From: Populus alba
Taxonomy: Eukaryota > Streptophyta > Magnoliopsida > Malpighiales > Salicaceae
Assembly (NCBI RefSeq): GCF_005239225.2
Contig: NC_133300.1
Location: 7,717,875-7,781,874, forward strand
Length of the DNA stretch: 64,000 bases
Direction of reading: 5' to 3'
Below the pieces are notes generated by a model that was not told the DNA's origin, did not search any database, and worked only from the letters and a program-made list of their open reading frames with translations. Positions 1 to 13,399 of the stretch are shown here, piece after piece (the first letter of the stretch is position 1; each line of letters starts with the position of its first letter). Position numbers and translations under genes: made by a program.

Positions 1-295
1 GGCAAGGCTTTTTCCAAAAAGTTCCATAACTGAATTGTGAAATCCATTATAGATTGGGGTCTGATTTGTAGTTATCCCTTCATTTTATCTTCCTAAAGAA
101 AAAATAGCATGAAGCTAACAGAACAGGTCTTGTCCGATTGGCTCCTTCACGAGCCTTCCCTAAGCCCCCTGTCACTCAAGAACCGCCCGTTTCACCCTCT
201 TCCTTCCTTCCTCGAATGGAAAAGAAGAAACTACAATCGATCTAAAGATTAAAAACTCAAGAAAATTCTAAAAAACCTCCCCCTTTGGAATTAAA
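1..295 (+). promoter_or_regulatory. Upstream region and 5' UTR of the TBC-domain gene
   Basis: This stretch runs from the window edge to the start codon at 296. The part from about 120 is pyrimidine-rich and less AT-rich than the rest, as is common in plant 5' UTRs. No clear TATA box or other element can be named, so the transcription start is unknown. The context is inferred only from its position next to the ATG. Confidence 0.4.
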
Positions 296-3200
296 ATGGT
301 AAAGAAAAAGGTACCAGATTGGCTCAACAGCGCTCTCTGGTCCTCCTCCTCCACCACCACCACCTCCTTCTCCTACTCCGACACCAATCGCTTCGACCAC
401 CACTCATCCACCTCCGCCTCACCCCCAATCGATCCACCGCTTCCTCCTGCCGCCACCAGAGACGAACAACAGCATACGCCTCGTCATCATCATAATTATC
501 ATCCGCGAAAACCTGACATTAAAGAAGATAAGCACTCAAAAAGCAGCATCGTTAACGACAACATCAGTAATAATAATAGTAATAAATCTTTTAGTAATAA
601 TAAAATAGATAATCGAAAAGCTGATAATACTGAGAGCTCTGCGGAGGATATTTCAAATCAGGCTCTTCTGTTGACCGAGGTTAGTTTAAGTTTTTCTTCC
701 TTCCTCCCCCCCCCCCCCCTTAATTTTTGAGTTTCTATTTAAAGCTGCGTCGTTTCGCTGATGTAGTTATCAAGGAAGGTGATAAATATGGGGGAATTAA
801 GGAGGATAGCTTCTCAAGGGATACCTGATGGTGCTGGTATTCGTTCCACGGTTTGGAAGGTAATTTAAATTAAATAAAAAAAAATTGGTTGTTGAGAGAA
901 TTGAAAGAAATTAGAGATTTTTCGTTTTCAAGAAAACTGGATTTTAATTCTTTTCGAGTAGTTATGAGATAAATGTAGTGTCTTCAGTAATGGGTCAATC
1001 TTGAAATTTTGGTATTTCAAGCTTATGATTAGTTGGGTTTGTAAATTTAGAAATGTAGAGATTTTGGGTTTCAAGAGAAGTGATTTTTGATGCTGAGGGG
1101 CTGTTGAAGTAACCCACTCTCGTTCCTCTTGTTGAATGGAGCGAGTGTCTTGCATGTTGATTTGGGTTAATGGGCTAAGTCTGAATTTAAGCTTACTGAT
1201 TGTGTATGGCAGCTCTTGTTGGGGTATTTACCACCTGATCGTTCGCTTTGGTCGTCTGAATTGGCTAAGAAGAGATCTCAGTACAAGCGATTTAAAGAGG
1301 AGCTTTTGATGAATCCTGTAAGTCAAATAGCAGAAATTTTAATGCCTTATTTGGTTAATCATTTATTAGGGACATAAAACGATAATAAAGGTTATAAAAC
1401 ATGGTGTGGTGTGTTTGTTATCCAATCTGTTGCTGGTTTTTTTATGGTGTTAGCATTCTTATATAATGGATTTTTGGAAAGTTCTCACAACTTTGACAGC
1501 ATTGGAAATTGTTAACATTGTGAAGAGGTTGCAAAAATAAGTTAAATTCCATCCTGGATGTATGTTTTCATGAATTGAGCTAGATTAACTTAGGTTGTTA
1601 TAAGTAAGATTGTGAGCTAATGGACCGGTGAAGTCTTTTTTCACAATAAGGATGTGCTGCTGCCTTCAGTTTAATGTTCTAATTCTTGTCAAAGGTTCTG
1701 GTATTCTGAATGTTTTTGTGGCTAGTTAGTCAGAAATAACAAGGAGGTTGGAGAAAACGATGGGTTTTGACAATGATGATGCCAAATCTGAAAGCCGTTG
1801 TGTGCTCTCAAGATCAAAGATAACTCATGGGGAGCATCCTTTGAGCCTTGGGAAGAGCAGCATTTGGAATAAATTCTTTCAGGTATGAAACCAACTGCTT
1901 CATTGCACAAATGCTTTAGACATTGGGTATTTTCTGTTCTATTGTGCCTTTATTGGATTGGTTAATTATACCTTTTCTCATGGATTAGCTATTGCAGTTC
2001 TGTTAAAGAATCTGCATCAGTATGGAGCCTTTTTCAGGAACTGTTAGAAGGGAAAATGAAATAAGTGGAATTATTTTGTACTCGAAAGGTCTTTGTTTTG
2101 ACCTTTGAACAAAAAAAATGTTAAAACAAATACGAAAGTAAAGTAAATGATGCCTTGCCTGTTAATCTTTGAGATGTCCTGGGTATATGATTTAGTACCA
2201 TTCCACATCATGACAGCTAGTGTTCACATATAGAGAATGCCCCCTGTTGATATGGTTTGGTTTTGCAAGTATGAAGTGTGTGCGTATGACCTGATATGCA
2301 TCAGGATAATATCTCGTTGCCCAGTTCCATGATATTTTTGTCTGCTTGAAGTGATATTTCAACACCATGTGCTTTTGCGAAACAATATTCTAATATTTGC
2401 ACCATATATCTAACATATGCATCTCCAACCTTGGCATTTTGTAGGACTCAGAGATTATAGAGCAGATTGATCGAGATGTGAAACGCACTCACCCCGACAT
2501 GCACTTCTTTTCTGGGGACTCATCATTTGCAAAATCCAATCAGGTGTGCTCTTGTTTTTTTTCTTTGCTTTTCTTCCTGAGATTTGGTATTAACTTAAAT
2601 GCAGTTGTGCCAACCTATTCATGCCTATAATGTTCAGGAGGCTTTGAGAAACATACTGATTGTATTTGCAAAGTTAAATCCGGGAATACGATATGTTCAA
2701 GGGATGAACGAAATTTTGGCGCCTCTATTTTACGTATTCAAAAATGACCCTGATGAGGAAATGGAGGTGAGTGCGTGCTATTGCTTTCTTTTTTGTTAGA
2801 ATAATATTTCATTATCCAATTCTATGTACACTTCAGTGGAAATGGTGAATGAGAGAAAGTCTCCATGATTTAATACATGAAATGCCAGTGTTATTTGGAG
2901 ATGCATAATTTAATGCATCAATAACACTTTCATCAATTCTATGTACACTTTCATCTCTATGCAGTGGCATAATCTTGAACCACCAATGAATTTTTAGAAG
3001 AAGACAGTTGCATAGCAATAATTGTGGGAGCATGCATCTCATCCACTATCATCATAATCTTGAACCACCAATGAATTTTTAGAAGAAGACACATAGCAAT
3101 AATTGTGGGAGTGTGCATCTCATCCACTGTCATCATTGATCCTGTGATTTGGTGTTAATGTCTTGTTTCAATTATCCTTTTCAGGTTTCATTGTATTTAT

Positions 3201-4684
3201 CATTTCTTTTATTTAAGTTATGCAGGCCTGTGCAGAAGCAGACACATTTTTCTGCTTTGTCGAGTTATTGAGTGGATTCCGGGATCTTTTCTGTCAGCAA
3301 CTTGACAACAGTGTTGTGGGAATTCGCTCAACTATTGCAAGATTGTCGCATCTTCTGAAGGAGCATGATGAAGAACTTTGGCGTCATCTTGAGGTCACAA
3401 CCAAAGTAAGACACTATCACAAAGTTACGTATTTATATTTCAGTTGCAACATATCAAGGCATGGTTTGTCACGTATGGATTTTGTATTCTACTAGAAATA
3501 TGAAACAATAGTTTGATATATAAGAATGAAAACAAGTGACATGGGTTCCAGGCAGCCTTTTGAAATGGTAGAAGTTGGGTTTGTGCTTATAACTCGCATC
3601 GGGTCTCATAAATTTAAACATTAAGCAACATTTATTTTTACTATAGATTAGTTATGAGGCATTTCACTGCAGGCTCTATTTTTTGGACAAGTCATTCTTC
3701 TGAATTTTGCTTGCTTCTTTTTTCTTAAAAAATAAATAAATAACAGGTCAACCCCCAGTTTTATTCATTTCGGTGGATTACTCTCCTCTTGACTCAGGAG
3801 TTCAATTTCACAGATAGTATTCACATTTGGGACACACTTCTAAGTGACCCTGAGGGTCCTCAGGTAAAATTCATTTCCTCTCTATTCTTTTCTTTGAATG
3901 TGGTTTTTAATAAATAGAACAAGGATGCCACCTCCTAAGGACCAAATTGTAGGTTTGAAGGAGCAAGCTCTCTAGACCTCTATCTTCCCTTAGGGTTCCT
4001 CTTTATATCATAATCCAGTCAAGTACTTTGAGGAACATTTTTATATCCATGGCTGGAATAGCTCAGGGCCTTCTGTGGTAAATTCAAATTGTGCTGAAAT
4101 TGTTGTGGTGATGAAAGACTGAAAATGCTGTAGGATGGCATACTTCTAGAACAATGGTACCAGGTTCCACCTTTTGGCTACAAGCCTAGACTCCAATATT
4201 GGACTACAATGATTCTAAAGACTATAGAGGTATTGCATATGTGGAAATTCATCATTGATTGCATAGCCTTGACTAAAACTATGGTGTGTCATGATCAGTT
4301 TATCCGATGAAGTCCGACAGAGATGGTTAATTAGAAGCAGTGGTATTGCATATGTTAGATGTTGAATGTAAGTTAGTGGAACAACTTGCTTGAATGCTTA
4401 TTTTGACCAATTATGTAGTGGAATACAATGTGCATCATTTCCCCTGTCTCGCTACTTGGTCGAAATTTTGGGATTTGAACATTGTCAAATCCAACTAATT
4501 AACACTTTTACATTTGCAGGAAACTTTGCTTAGGGTATGTTGTGCAATGCTGATTCTCGTTCGGAGGCGTCTACTAGCTGGGGATTTCACCTCTATTCTC
4601 AAGCTACTTCAGAACTACCCCCCAACAAACATTAGTCATTTGCTCTATGTTGCAAACAAGTTGCGTGGTCAACCGTCACACTAG
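296..4684 (+). CDS. TBC-domain Rab GTPase-activating protein (TBC1D13-like), 9 exons, 474 aa
   Basis: Exons: 296-679, 767-859, 1213-1317, 1730-1882, 2445-2543, 2638-2766, 3226-3405, 3747-3863, 4520-4684. Every junction is GT-AG and every exon is a multiple of three, so all introns are phase 0. The product begins with a low-complexity Ser/Thr/Pro/His-rich segment (about residues 10-110) and then carries a TBC domain (about 150-460). Both catalytic fingers are visible: the arginine finger IDRDVKR (253-259, IxxDxxR) and the glutamine finger YVQ (297-299). TBC proteins speed GTP hydrolysis by Rab GTPases through these two residues, so this is predicted to be an active Rab-GAP controlling vesicle traffic. 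The substrate Rab cannot be read from the sequence. A possible poly(A) signal AATAAA lies at 4748-4753. The exon 2 start at 767 was chosen because the alternative acceptor before 744 leads to a stop. The family is certain; the TBC1D13 subgroup is from memory. Confidence 0.93.
2968..3136 (+). repeat. 85-bp tandem duplication inside a TBC-gene intron
   Basis: Two adjacent copies (about 2968-3052 and 3053-3136) share nearly the whole segment from CATAATCTTGAACCACC to CATCTCATCCACT. The second copy lacks 4 bases and has a few substitutions. The array sits between exons 6 and 7 and does not touch the splice sites. Confidence 0.85.
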
Positions 4685-4754
4685 TTATTTTTAGACACTT
4701 AATTTTGTTGCCCTTCCACGTTTTTGTTCGAGAATTTAGTGTTTGTAAATAAAT

Positions 4755-6253
4755 GTTGGTTGAAGGTAACAGGTAACTGGTAAGGAGATGCTCCTTTGTC
4801 TCTTAGATTTTTCATGGTGGTGGTAGAGAGCAATGTTTCTGCATTCGGTTTTCTGTAGGTCATGTATTCTTTCGACTTGGCATAAATACAGAGATGTCAG
4901 TTACAGGATGATAGAGATGCTGTCGTTTACAGGATGGTAAATATGCTGTTGGCTATCTGTATGCTGTTTATTGTTTTTACTGTGCTAATTAAGGAAACTG
5001 TAGACCGTGGCTTAAACTCACTGGGTCCAACCTGGAACCGAGCATTCATTTTTCACCGTTCAGGCAAGCCTCAATATTTACACATCACCCTTTTTTGTAG
5101 GCAAATAATCACATGAACAAAACCTTAGTCACGCTATAATGAGTGTATCTTTTTTATATATAAAAAAAATTTGCTTTTTGTAAGAGAGATTGCTGAGGAT
5201 ATATGTTAAGCTGGAATTCACTAGGTCTCACTTTGAACTGAGCATTCATTACCTTTTTTGCTCAAAACTCATTGGTGGTATCAAATGAACTAATTACAAG
5301 AGCTAGAATAAAGAAACTTATAAACGAGATATTAAATGGATGTTAAAGGGGTTTGTCGAAATATATAAAGCAAGATGGATGTAGAAGAGCTTGAATACCT
5401 AAAGAGCATAAAGGATAGCATCTAACTCATCTAATTCAAATCTAAAAAAAGTCCAATTTGAGTGGATTAAAGGGTTGTCAGATCTGATTTTCAAAGCTAG
5501 AAAAGATTAATTAATAATTCTTCTAGTATAGAAAAACACACTAAATTAAGAGGTATAAAAAACAGAGATTATCTTCCATGGACTTGAAACTCTAGATCGT
5601 TTTTCGCACAATAAATATGCAAATCCAAGGAAAACTTATTTCGCTATGGCTAGATCGCCCGTAATTACTCACAGCAAGAAAAATGTTGTACATTCAATCA
5701 GACGTCTTCCAGTGTATTAGCAAGTGTAAATGAATACAAGCTGCAAAAATCAATCAGATTCATGTACTTGACTAGTATATTTGTAGATAATGTGCCTTCT
5801 TCCTCCCTGTAATGAATCGTTGTCATTTAAACCTGAGTAGCATGAGCCTGCAGCATCCAATAGATTTTACATGGATTGGTAAGCTTATCTCTGGGAAGAG
5901 TGGAACCAAGAATCAGCTATCATCCGATATCCTGAGATCATGAAATATAGGATGAAAAGGGAGACATCTATATACAAGATAATAAGAATGAAAAACTCAA
6001 ATGAAACGAATCAGCATCATCGCTCTTTTCTCATGCACGAAGCAATTTTCTCATGCACGAAGCAATCTCATAGATAGAAGATATGAGATGAAGCACAACA
6101 ATTAATTGCGACACTTCAAGGTAACGGATAGATAATAATCTAAGATATAAAATTACCTGAAAGACTCAATATAGTTGCTGGACCCCTAGCTCCAATTTGT
6201 AGTACAGTACTGGGGAAAGAGTAAACAACTACTAAAAATATACAAGACAACTC
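4755..6253. other. Intergenic region between convergent genes
   Basis: No gene is visible. Two related segments of about 40 bp occur near 5010-5055 and 5208-5255; both contain a version of CACTGGGTC(C/T)-AC and GAGCATTCATT. They look like fragments of a dispersed repeat. A 20-bp direct repeat (TTTCTCATGCACGAAGCAAT) lies at about 6028-6067. The right end should include the 3' UTR of the minus-strand O-fucosyltransferase-family gene. Confidence 0.5.
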
Positions 6254-9200
6254 CTATCTTTCTGTCAAGGATACTGTTGAATCTGATCGGTTGTGTTGTT
6301 CCCTGTTGATGTTTTCAGTCACTAATTGGCTATGCAAATTTTGCATGACATTCTCTGATGGGCATTTATGAGCAGGATTCTGTGTTTCCATTTGACAAAA
6401 ACATTCCGGCCAAGAATTTGTATAAAATGACTCAGGTGAGATCCGTTTGTGGGGGCCACCAAAGTTTGTTTTGAGCATAACATGCCTAACAGCTTCTTCA
6501 AAACCAGCTGTCCTTCCGTTCTCTCGAGCAATAAAAACTGGGGCAAGACCTTTCCTGTCAGGTCTAATATTTGTTCGAAAGCCATAGTACAGACGGTGAC
6601 CCAGGAGATTGTTGGCAAAGTTGCTTGGTCCATCATAAGTTGGCATAAATATGTCAGCAAGAAGACAAACCATGTAATCCACAGCAGATCCTATCAATCC
6701 CTGAGAGTTTGTAGCCAGCTCTTCACTGGCATCAACAGAACTGTGATTCTCAAGGCGAGGGAATAGGGCCCTAAATGGTGTCATAAACCGCTCTCCACCA
6801 AACAGTTCGCCAGCTGCTAGGTATATCCTGGTGGAATTGTTGAACCCCATAGCACGCAAGATAAGACCAACCTACAGCAAGTAAGAGGCATTGCAATAGT
6901 ATTAATTCTTCATATGTGGTAGTAAGTTCAATGCTGGTAGAGTTGATAACCAACTGACAGACAAAATGCATGGACATTCGAACAAAAGATCACCTCTTCT
7001 GGAGTTAGTGGACATTTTCCAATGGCCCTTCTTTCTTTATAAATGAGTGTTTTATCAGCAAAATTTTCCTTCCGATACTTTTTCAATATTTTTTGTTCTG
7101 CAGGGGTAAATATGTCAAAGCACCTGCACATCATTCATATCCAGGGTAATCAGAATTCAGAATGACATCATTATGTTTTTCATATTTGGAATGTCTTCCA
7201 ATTAATTCTATGAATCCCAACCCAAAGCAGACAGTTAAAGTCTTAAAAATGTGAAGAGGAAGATCTTTAAGATATACAAAAGTAGAGTTCCCATGTAGAT
7301 GAACACGGAACTATATCTAAATCAGTAGAATGGCTCACGAAAGGTATAAAACTCTACAAATACCATGGGGGTAGATGCTGGTTGATCAAAACCATGATTG
7401 GGTAGTAAGAATAGTTCATAGAGAAAGATTAGAATCGCCAAACAAAAATCCATGGGCACAGACTAAACAAATATTTCAACGCAAGAAACACCAAAAAGCC
7501 CACTTCGATGGAAAACAATCACAGACTGAAAGGAAAACTACAGAAGGTCCTTTCTATTAGCAGTTACAGAATTCCAGGAAAATTGTCAGGTATCTGCACA
7601 CTTCAATTTTTTCATCCATGTATCCAAGTTCAGTTATCTGGTAAGCAGAAAAAATCATCTTCAGAGTGCACTACACAATTCACAAAATTTACAGCACAAG
7701 CATGTCTAGATGCACTTGTTTACTAGGAGAAAATAATACTAATGCCCCTATAAATGCTAAGAGAAAATGCTCTTTAAATTACAGGATAGTGAAATTTGTG
7801 CATGTAGGTCAGTCCCTTCTAAAAATAGATGCCAGCACTGATTATGTCAATAACCACTGTAAAATAAATAGCTAAGTGCTTACCCAGCAAATGACAGCAT
7901 GTCCATCTCAAAACGAAGGTGTATTGCCATGAAGTGACCTTGTGCGCGTAGTTTATCAACTATTGACTCACTTAACTTCATAATATGCGGTTTAAATCTT
8001 AGAGCGTGATAGTTAACCCTGCACCTTAACCGTTGATACTCAGGGTTGTCAATTTCTTCAGCTAAACGATGTGAAAATGGACTTAGATAAATGGCTCCAT
8101 GTTCCTTCATTTTCTTCAGAGCATCAGTTGTATACCAACTAATAGGAGCATCTCTAGGGGGGCGCAGCTGAGGCAAGGGAGAAAATTAAGGATGAAAAAA
8201 ATGTTAATATTTTCAGGACCTTGCAATGACTTAAAATGGCCTAAGCACAAAATTTCAGAGATGAAACGGAATGACATGTTTATACAATTACCTGAAAAGC
8301 TTTTATCTTCTTGGTTTTCCCATTTTTATGAATTTCAGGAATTCTTTCCACAATTTGTACATCAAATCTCAGTGACTGGATAAAATGCTCAACATCATAG
8401 AGGCCATGAAATCCACTGTACATGGTAAAGATAATATGTAACAATTCAATTACAATTCCGAAAATTATACACTCAACAACGTAACATGTCTCAAATAGTT
8501 GATAAATTGAATGAATGGAAAAATCACTTTGTGAGTCCTGTTAAAAGGTATAAGAATGATGGCATTTTAGAACATCATAGAGGTCATTACTACAACACTA
8601 CAAAGCAAGGAAGAAATGTCAACCTAAGTGCAGAGAACTACACAAATTACAAAGGAGATGCCAAAGTAGGGAAAAAAAGGTAATCAAGATTAACTAGCGA
8701 AAAAATTACAAAGGAGATGCTTATTTCTTTAATGATCACATTTAACAGATTCAACACAAAATGTTTCCAAATTGCTAGAAATAAGCAACAAATAGTTACC
8801 CAATATAAATGAATTCAATAATGGATGCACTAAAAGCACATACCTGTCATCATGCCAGAAGGAGTTTGCATCCAACTCAGGCAAAACAAGTGTAGCGTTC
8901 ATGATTCTTGCAGCAAGAACAGCATTACAAATCTATATAACATCCAAGGTAGTATATATTAATTCATTTAAAATAAATCCATTACACCAGGTATCACCAT
9001 CATATAATACCTAACTTGGCTACATTCTACTCATGTATATTTTTTAAAAATCTATCATAGTTATATATATATACATATAAAAAAAAAAAACACACACACA
9101 CACACTCCCTCTTGTAATCAAAGGAAATATATTTTCCTTCCATTTCCCAATACACTGAGCAGCCATGGAAGTAGAAGCTTACGCACCCAATTTACATTTT

Positions 9201-9896
9201 CAATAAAAAAAAAATGCTTGGAAGATATGTATGAAAATATAACATTACTGCAAGAAGTTAAGAGAGCTATGCAAGAACGGATTACAAACCGCGCTTCTTT
9301 GCTGATTCAAACCGCCATTACAACGAACACGGAGATACCCATTGGTCTCTTTTGGAGGAGCTGCAGCCACAATATAAAAGAGAAAAACATTTCTTCAACA
9401 CAAGCTCACATCATTACTATAGAAAATGGTGTTTTGATAAAAGGAAGAACACATACATGGCCACTCAGATCGTGGAGCCGATGACGGCTTCCACCCACCC
9501 GAATTCGCACTTTTCCATAGGTCTTCTACATTCATCTGCTCAAAAAAAAAAAAAACATCAAATAAAAAAAAAAAAAAACATGTTAAGCTCAGAATTAAGC
9601 ATCCAAAATAAATAGAAAATGAGGTAAGGAAGGAACCTGAGATTGTGCAGTGGATCCATTAGTGTTAGGAGTAAATGGAGCGGAGAGTAAAGAAAGAGAG
9701 CAGATCAAGAGAAAAAGAGCTGCAATCGATAATTTGGCTAATAATCCTCCTCCTCCTCCTTGCTTCCCGTGCTGCCTGGGGTGCCCTAATCTTCTTGCAT
9801 ATTTAAATTCAGAATTAAGTTAAAATTAAAAAAAAAAAAAATAGATTGATTGAGTGATTGAGGTCTGTTTGATGTGTATGTAATTTACCTCCTCAT
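6254..9896 (-). CDS. O-fucosyltransferase family protein (plant DUF246), 9 coding exons, 519 aa
   Basis: Exons in order of translation: 9896-9889, 9793-9637, 9535-9457, 9360-9290, 8932-8844, 8415-8292, 8167-7884, 7123-6994, 6871-6254. Junctions are GT-AG and phases are consistent (1560 nt). The product is a predicted type II membrane protein: a short basic Gly-rich N-terminus, one hydrophobic anchor (about residues 24-41), then a lumenal domain. Family hallmarks include WKPSSAP and GYLRVRCNGGLNQQR near the start, the conserved HLRFE motif (259-263), and a C-terminal block with VDYMVCLLAD and DGPSNFANNL. Members of this family are Golgi glycosyltransferases or putative ones; the acceptor and sugar of this member cannot be inferred. 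The start was placed at 9896 because ATGAGGAG joined to the next exon extends the frame into a basic cytoplasmic tail. That 8-nt first coding exon is the least certain part. Confidence 0.9.
9091..9105. repeat. CA microsatellite in an O-fucosyltransferase-gene intron
   Basis: A run of CA dinucleotides follows a poly(A) tract and an AT-rich stretch. It is intronic, between the 8932-8844 and 9360-9290 exons, and has no visible coding effect. Confidence 0.8.
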
Positions 9897-9899
9897 CGA

Positions 9900-10419
9900 T
9901 TGGATTGAAAGGATAATTGCAGATCAGATGGTTTTTTTTTTTAATTATTTATAATTATTATAAGAGAAATGCGGAAGAAGAAAAAGGACGTTGTCCAGCG
10001 ATGGCTCAAGAGAGCAGAGCAGATAGATTGTAGTGTTTCTTTGATTTACGTGTGAACTTGGTTTGAATTTAAATCCTTTATTTACAAGTAATTTCTCAAT
10101 TAATCACTTTCCTTGTTCGAAAAGATCTAGTAATTTCCCGATGGAGGGACTGATAGAAAATATATATATATATATATATATATAATGTATCTCTTGTTTT
10201 TTCTCTTAGTAAAGTACTTATGTGGTCCTATTTAGTAAACAATCATAACATTGGTTAATATTAATTTTTTTAAAAAAAAATAACATTAATTAAGAATATA
10301 AATATTTTAATAATATTATTACACTTAACCGGAGGTTTAATTTTAAACATCCACTAAACTTTTTGCTTAGAACTCAAGTACCTTGAGTCTGGAAATCATA
10401 TCAAGTCTAAACTACTTGA
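9900..10419. other. Probable 5' UTR and promoter of the O-fucosyltransferase gene
   Basis: The gene reads leftward from 9896, so this stretch is upstream of it. It contains an AT microsatellite at 10161-10184 and otherwise AT-rich sequence. No core promoter element can be assigned with confidence. Confidence 0.4.
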
Positions 10420-11545
10420 GTCTGATATGTTTGTCATATCCAAGTAAACATGGTCTAACACAGCCTTTTTGAACATTAAAAATAATATCAAAATGCCCCT
10501 ATGATTATAAAAAATTATAAAAAAAAAAATGTATGAAAAAACAAAAATACCCTCATATGCAAAGCTTTTTTTTTTAGGGCTAAAGATGTATTTTAATATT
10601 TAACAGTTTGTGAAAGGTAAAAAAAAATTTGGACAATAAGTCTTAATTTTGTTAACCATGGGGGCAGAATAATATTTTTACTATGCAAATAATCGTGAAA
10701 ATACTACCATGCCCCCACTTAAACATTTAATGACCAATAAGCCTATGAAAAATACTGAAATACCTGTATAACCAGGGCTTCAATTTTTTCAATCAAATGA
10801 CACAATGATAATTTAACTTTATGTGAAAAGACAACATTAGCCTCATTCCAAGCCTTTAAAGCTTGGAAAATCCACTATATAAGTCTACGATAGATTGTGT
10901 CTTGGTCCACAATACACTTGCACGAGGTTGCCACACCCAAACGTCTTAGGTTTGGCAAACATGCCCCAACTTACATATTTGTTAGACCCAAATAAACATG
11001 TGTCAGGCGCAACTTTTTGAATTTAAAAATAATAAAACAATATCATAACCTCCCCATGATTATAAAAATTTACACAAAAAAAAAAAAAATAGAAAAACAA
11101 TGTGAAAGAATAAAAATATCTGCATATACAAAGTTTATTTTTTGTCCTTTCCAAGATTATAAAGATGTATTTTAACTATGTAACAATATGTGAAAGGTAA
11201 AAAAAAACTCATGAGTAACAGGTCTTAATATTGAAGGTAGAATAATATTTTTATTATGCAAATAAACATAAAAAGACTATTATACCCTCGCTCAAACGTT
11301 TAATGACTAATGAGCCTATGAAAAATACTAAAATACCCTCATAACCAGGGCTTCGATTTTTTCATCCAAATAGCAAAATAATAATTTAATTTTCTGTGAA
11401 AAAGACAACATTAGCCTCATATCAAGCATTTAGAGCTTGAAAAACCCATTGTGCAAGTCTACAATGGACTATGTTGTGGTCCATAGTACACTTGCACAGG
11501 ATTGCCAAACGCTTGCCTTAGGTTTAGGTGCTTGGTTCTAGCAAC
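10420..11545 (+). repeat. Two tandem copies of a roughly 555-580 bp repeat
   Basis: Unit 1 spans about 10420-10975 and unit 2 about 10976-11545. Shared landmarks occur in the same order: ATGATTATAAAAA (10501 and 11056), TGTGAAAGGTAAAAAAA (about 10610 and 11190), ACCAGGGCTTC (10771 and 11344), GACAACATTAGCCTCAT, and a block with CACTTGCAC followed by GGTTGCCA or GATTGCCA. The copies differ by many substitutions and small indels, so the duplication is old. A weaker third copy may continue to about 12060. No coding capacity was seen and the element class is unknown. Confidence 0.85.
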
Positions 11546-13399
11546 CATGCCTGATTTGATAAACAAAAAACAAAGAGAACAATTATGCACTTTAATTGTT
11601 AAGAGAGAGAAAAGAAAGAAAAAATACAAACAATAGATTACCGGTGACAATCCAACCATTATCTTTATACAAACGTTACACCATGTGAAAGAGGACACAG
11701 TTGCGCATCCAGTTAGACGATGGATGGCTAGATTTGACCACCAAGGAGCGTCATACGCTCCTTCTTAATGGTGCAAACGCCACCCATTCATTAGGGCGTG
11801 AGCACACACCCACAACTTTTTGATTAAACAATAACAAATAAAATGAAAAATACTTCTATAGAAACACCCTTTATAGTGTTATTTTATTGTACATAAAATT
11901 TGGAAAAATCTAAAATACCCTTGTCCAACAACCCATCCTTTTCTTTTTATCTTGGGGGTAAAGAAGTATTTTTACTGTTACGAATATTGTGAAAAGCCAT
12001 GAAAACCCTTGGTCAATAGTTCTAAATTCTATTGACTCTTGGGATAAAAGAGTAGTTTTATTATGTTAAAAATTAGAAAAGACGCACTAAGCTAGAGCCA
12101 GATGAAAAAACATCCAAACACCCCTAAAAAAAAAAAAATCAAAAGAAAACGGCTTAAATTTATGTTAAATTTATGTCACTAAAAGGTAATTCATTAATCG
12201 CAATCCACAATAATTGTCTCTGTCTCTAAAGCTATAATGAAATCCAATCGAGCATATTCAAAAGAAAATAAAGAAAGGAAAAAAACTAATTTTAAAAAGA
12301 GTAAATCCAAAAAAAAAATCTAGAGTAAACCCTAGCTAAATAGACAAATTTACGACTAAGGTCAAAAGACCGAGATAACTCCACATAAATGAAACTGAAA
12401 AAAAAAAAAACATTAATAACAACTTCACAAATTTTAAGTGTTGAAAGATGAAACTGAAAAAAAAAAAAAATAGTTTGACAAAACATCTCAAAACAAAAAA
12501 TATTAATCTAAAAAAATAAAGACCAAATATTAAACAAAAACAGAATAAGAGGAAAGTAGGATTGTTTAAGTTAAGGGTAAAATTGAAATAAATCTTACAT
12601 GAAATTGAAATAAATCTTACAATGTACAAAAGGAATTAAAACATAAATCAAAAGAAAGAAGATCGAATATGAAGTACAAACAAAATAAGAGGAAAAATAA
12701 CATTTCAATGAAGGGAGAAATCGAAAACATATACCACCAATCCAGAATCATAAACCAGTGTTAAATAAGGTAATCCTTAACTGAAAAATAATAAATTAAA
12801 AGGAAACTTTTTATGTTTAGGGGTGAAAATCCCAATAAATTAGCTTAAATCTTGGATGAAATAAAGTAGTAAATTAGTACATGAAATGTCAACCTCATGA
12901 TAAATTGCGTAAATCCCTTATCGAGGAATAATAAAAAATTCAAAAGAAATTTTTTTTGACAAATAATGAAAGTCCTTAGTTATTTAGCTAAATATTATTA
13001 TGATAAAATGTACATTTAGAGTGGTATAAAATATGTTTTAAATAACATGTTTGTAATGTGATAATAAGCAATAATACACTAATGTTAAGTGTGACCTGTG
13101 GCTGACTTGTGGCTACGTTACCAATGAAATGACATATTAATAATAGTGGTGGTGGTTACATGTTGACACATGACTACTAATTATTTGGTCCAACCTAAGT
13201 AGACAAGGAGAATCCATTTCAATTATAATTGTACAAATAAAAAAAAAGGTCACTAATTGTAATAAATTTGATCATTTTAGGAGGCCGTATAACAAGATAA
13301 GCAAATTCAATCTTACTAATAAAAAGAAAACAATACAACAATCAAGGTCACCTCTAGTAAAACCAAATATTATTAGACTCGATAAGGATTTCACGAAAA
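11546..13399. other. AT-rich intergenic DNA with A-rich simple repeats
   Basis: No gene is visible. The plus strand is strongly A-rich from about 12120 to 12960. Short local duplications occur, for example GAAACTGAAAAAAAA at about 12390 and 12450, and AAATTGAAATAAATCTTACA twice at about 12580-12620. Open frames here are products of A-rich composition and were not called as genes. Confidence 0.5.

Noticed and set aside
6449..6766. Plus-strand 105-codon open frame
   Set aside because: It is the reverse strand of the last exon of the O-fucosyltransferase-family gene.
12292..12629. Two minus-strand open frames rich in Phe
   Set aside because: They come from translating poly(A)-rich plus-strand DNA; the proteins are Phe/Leu runs without conserved features.
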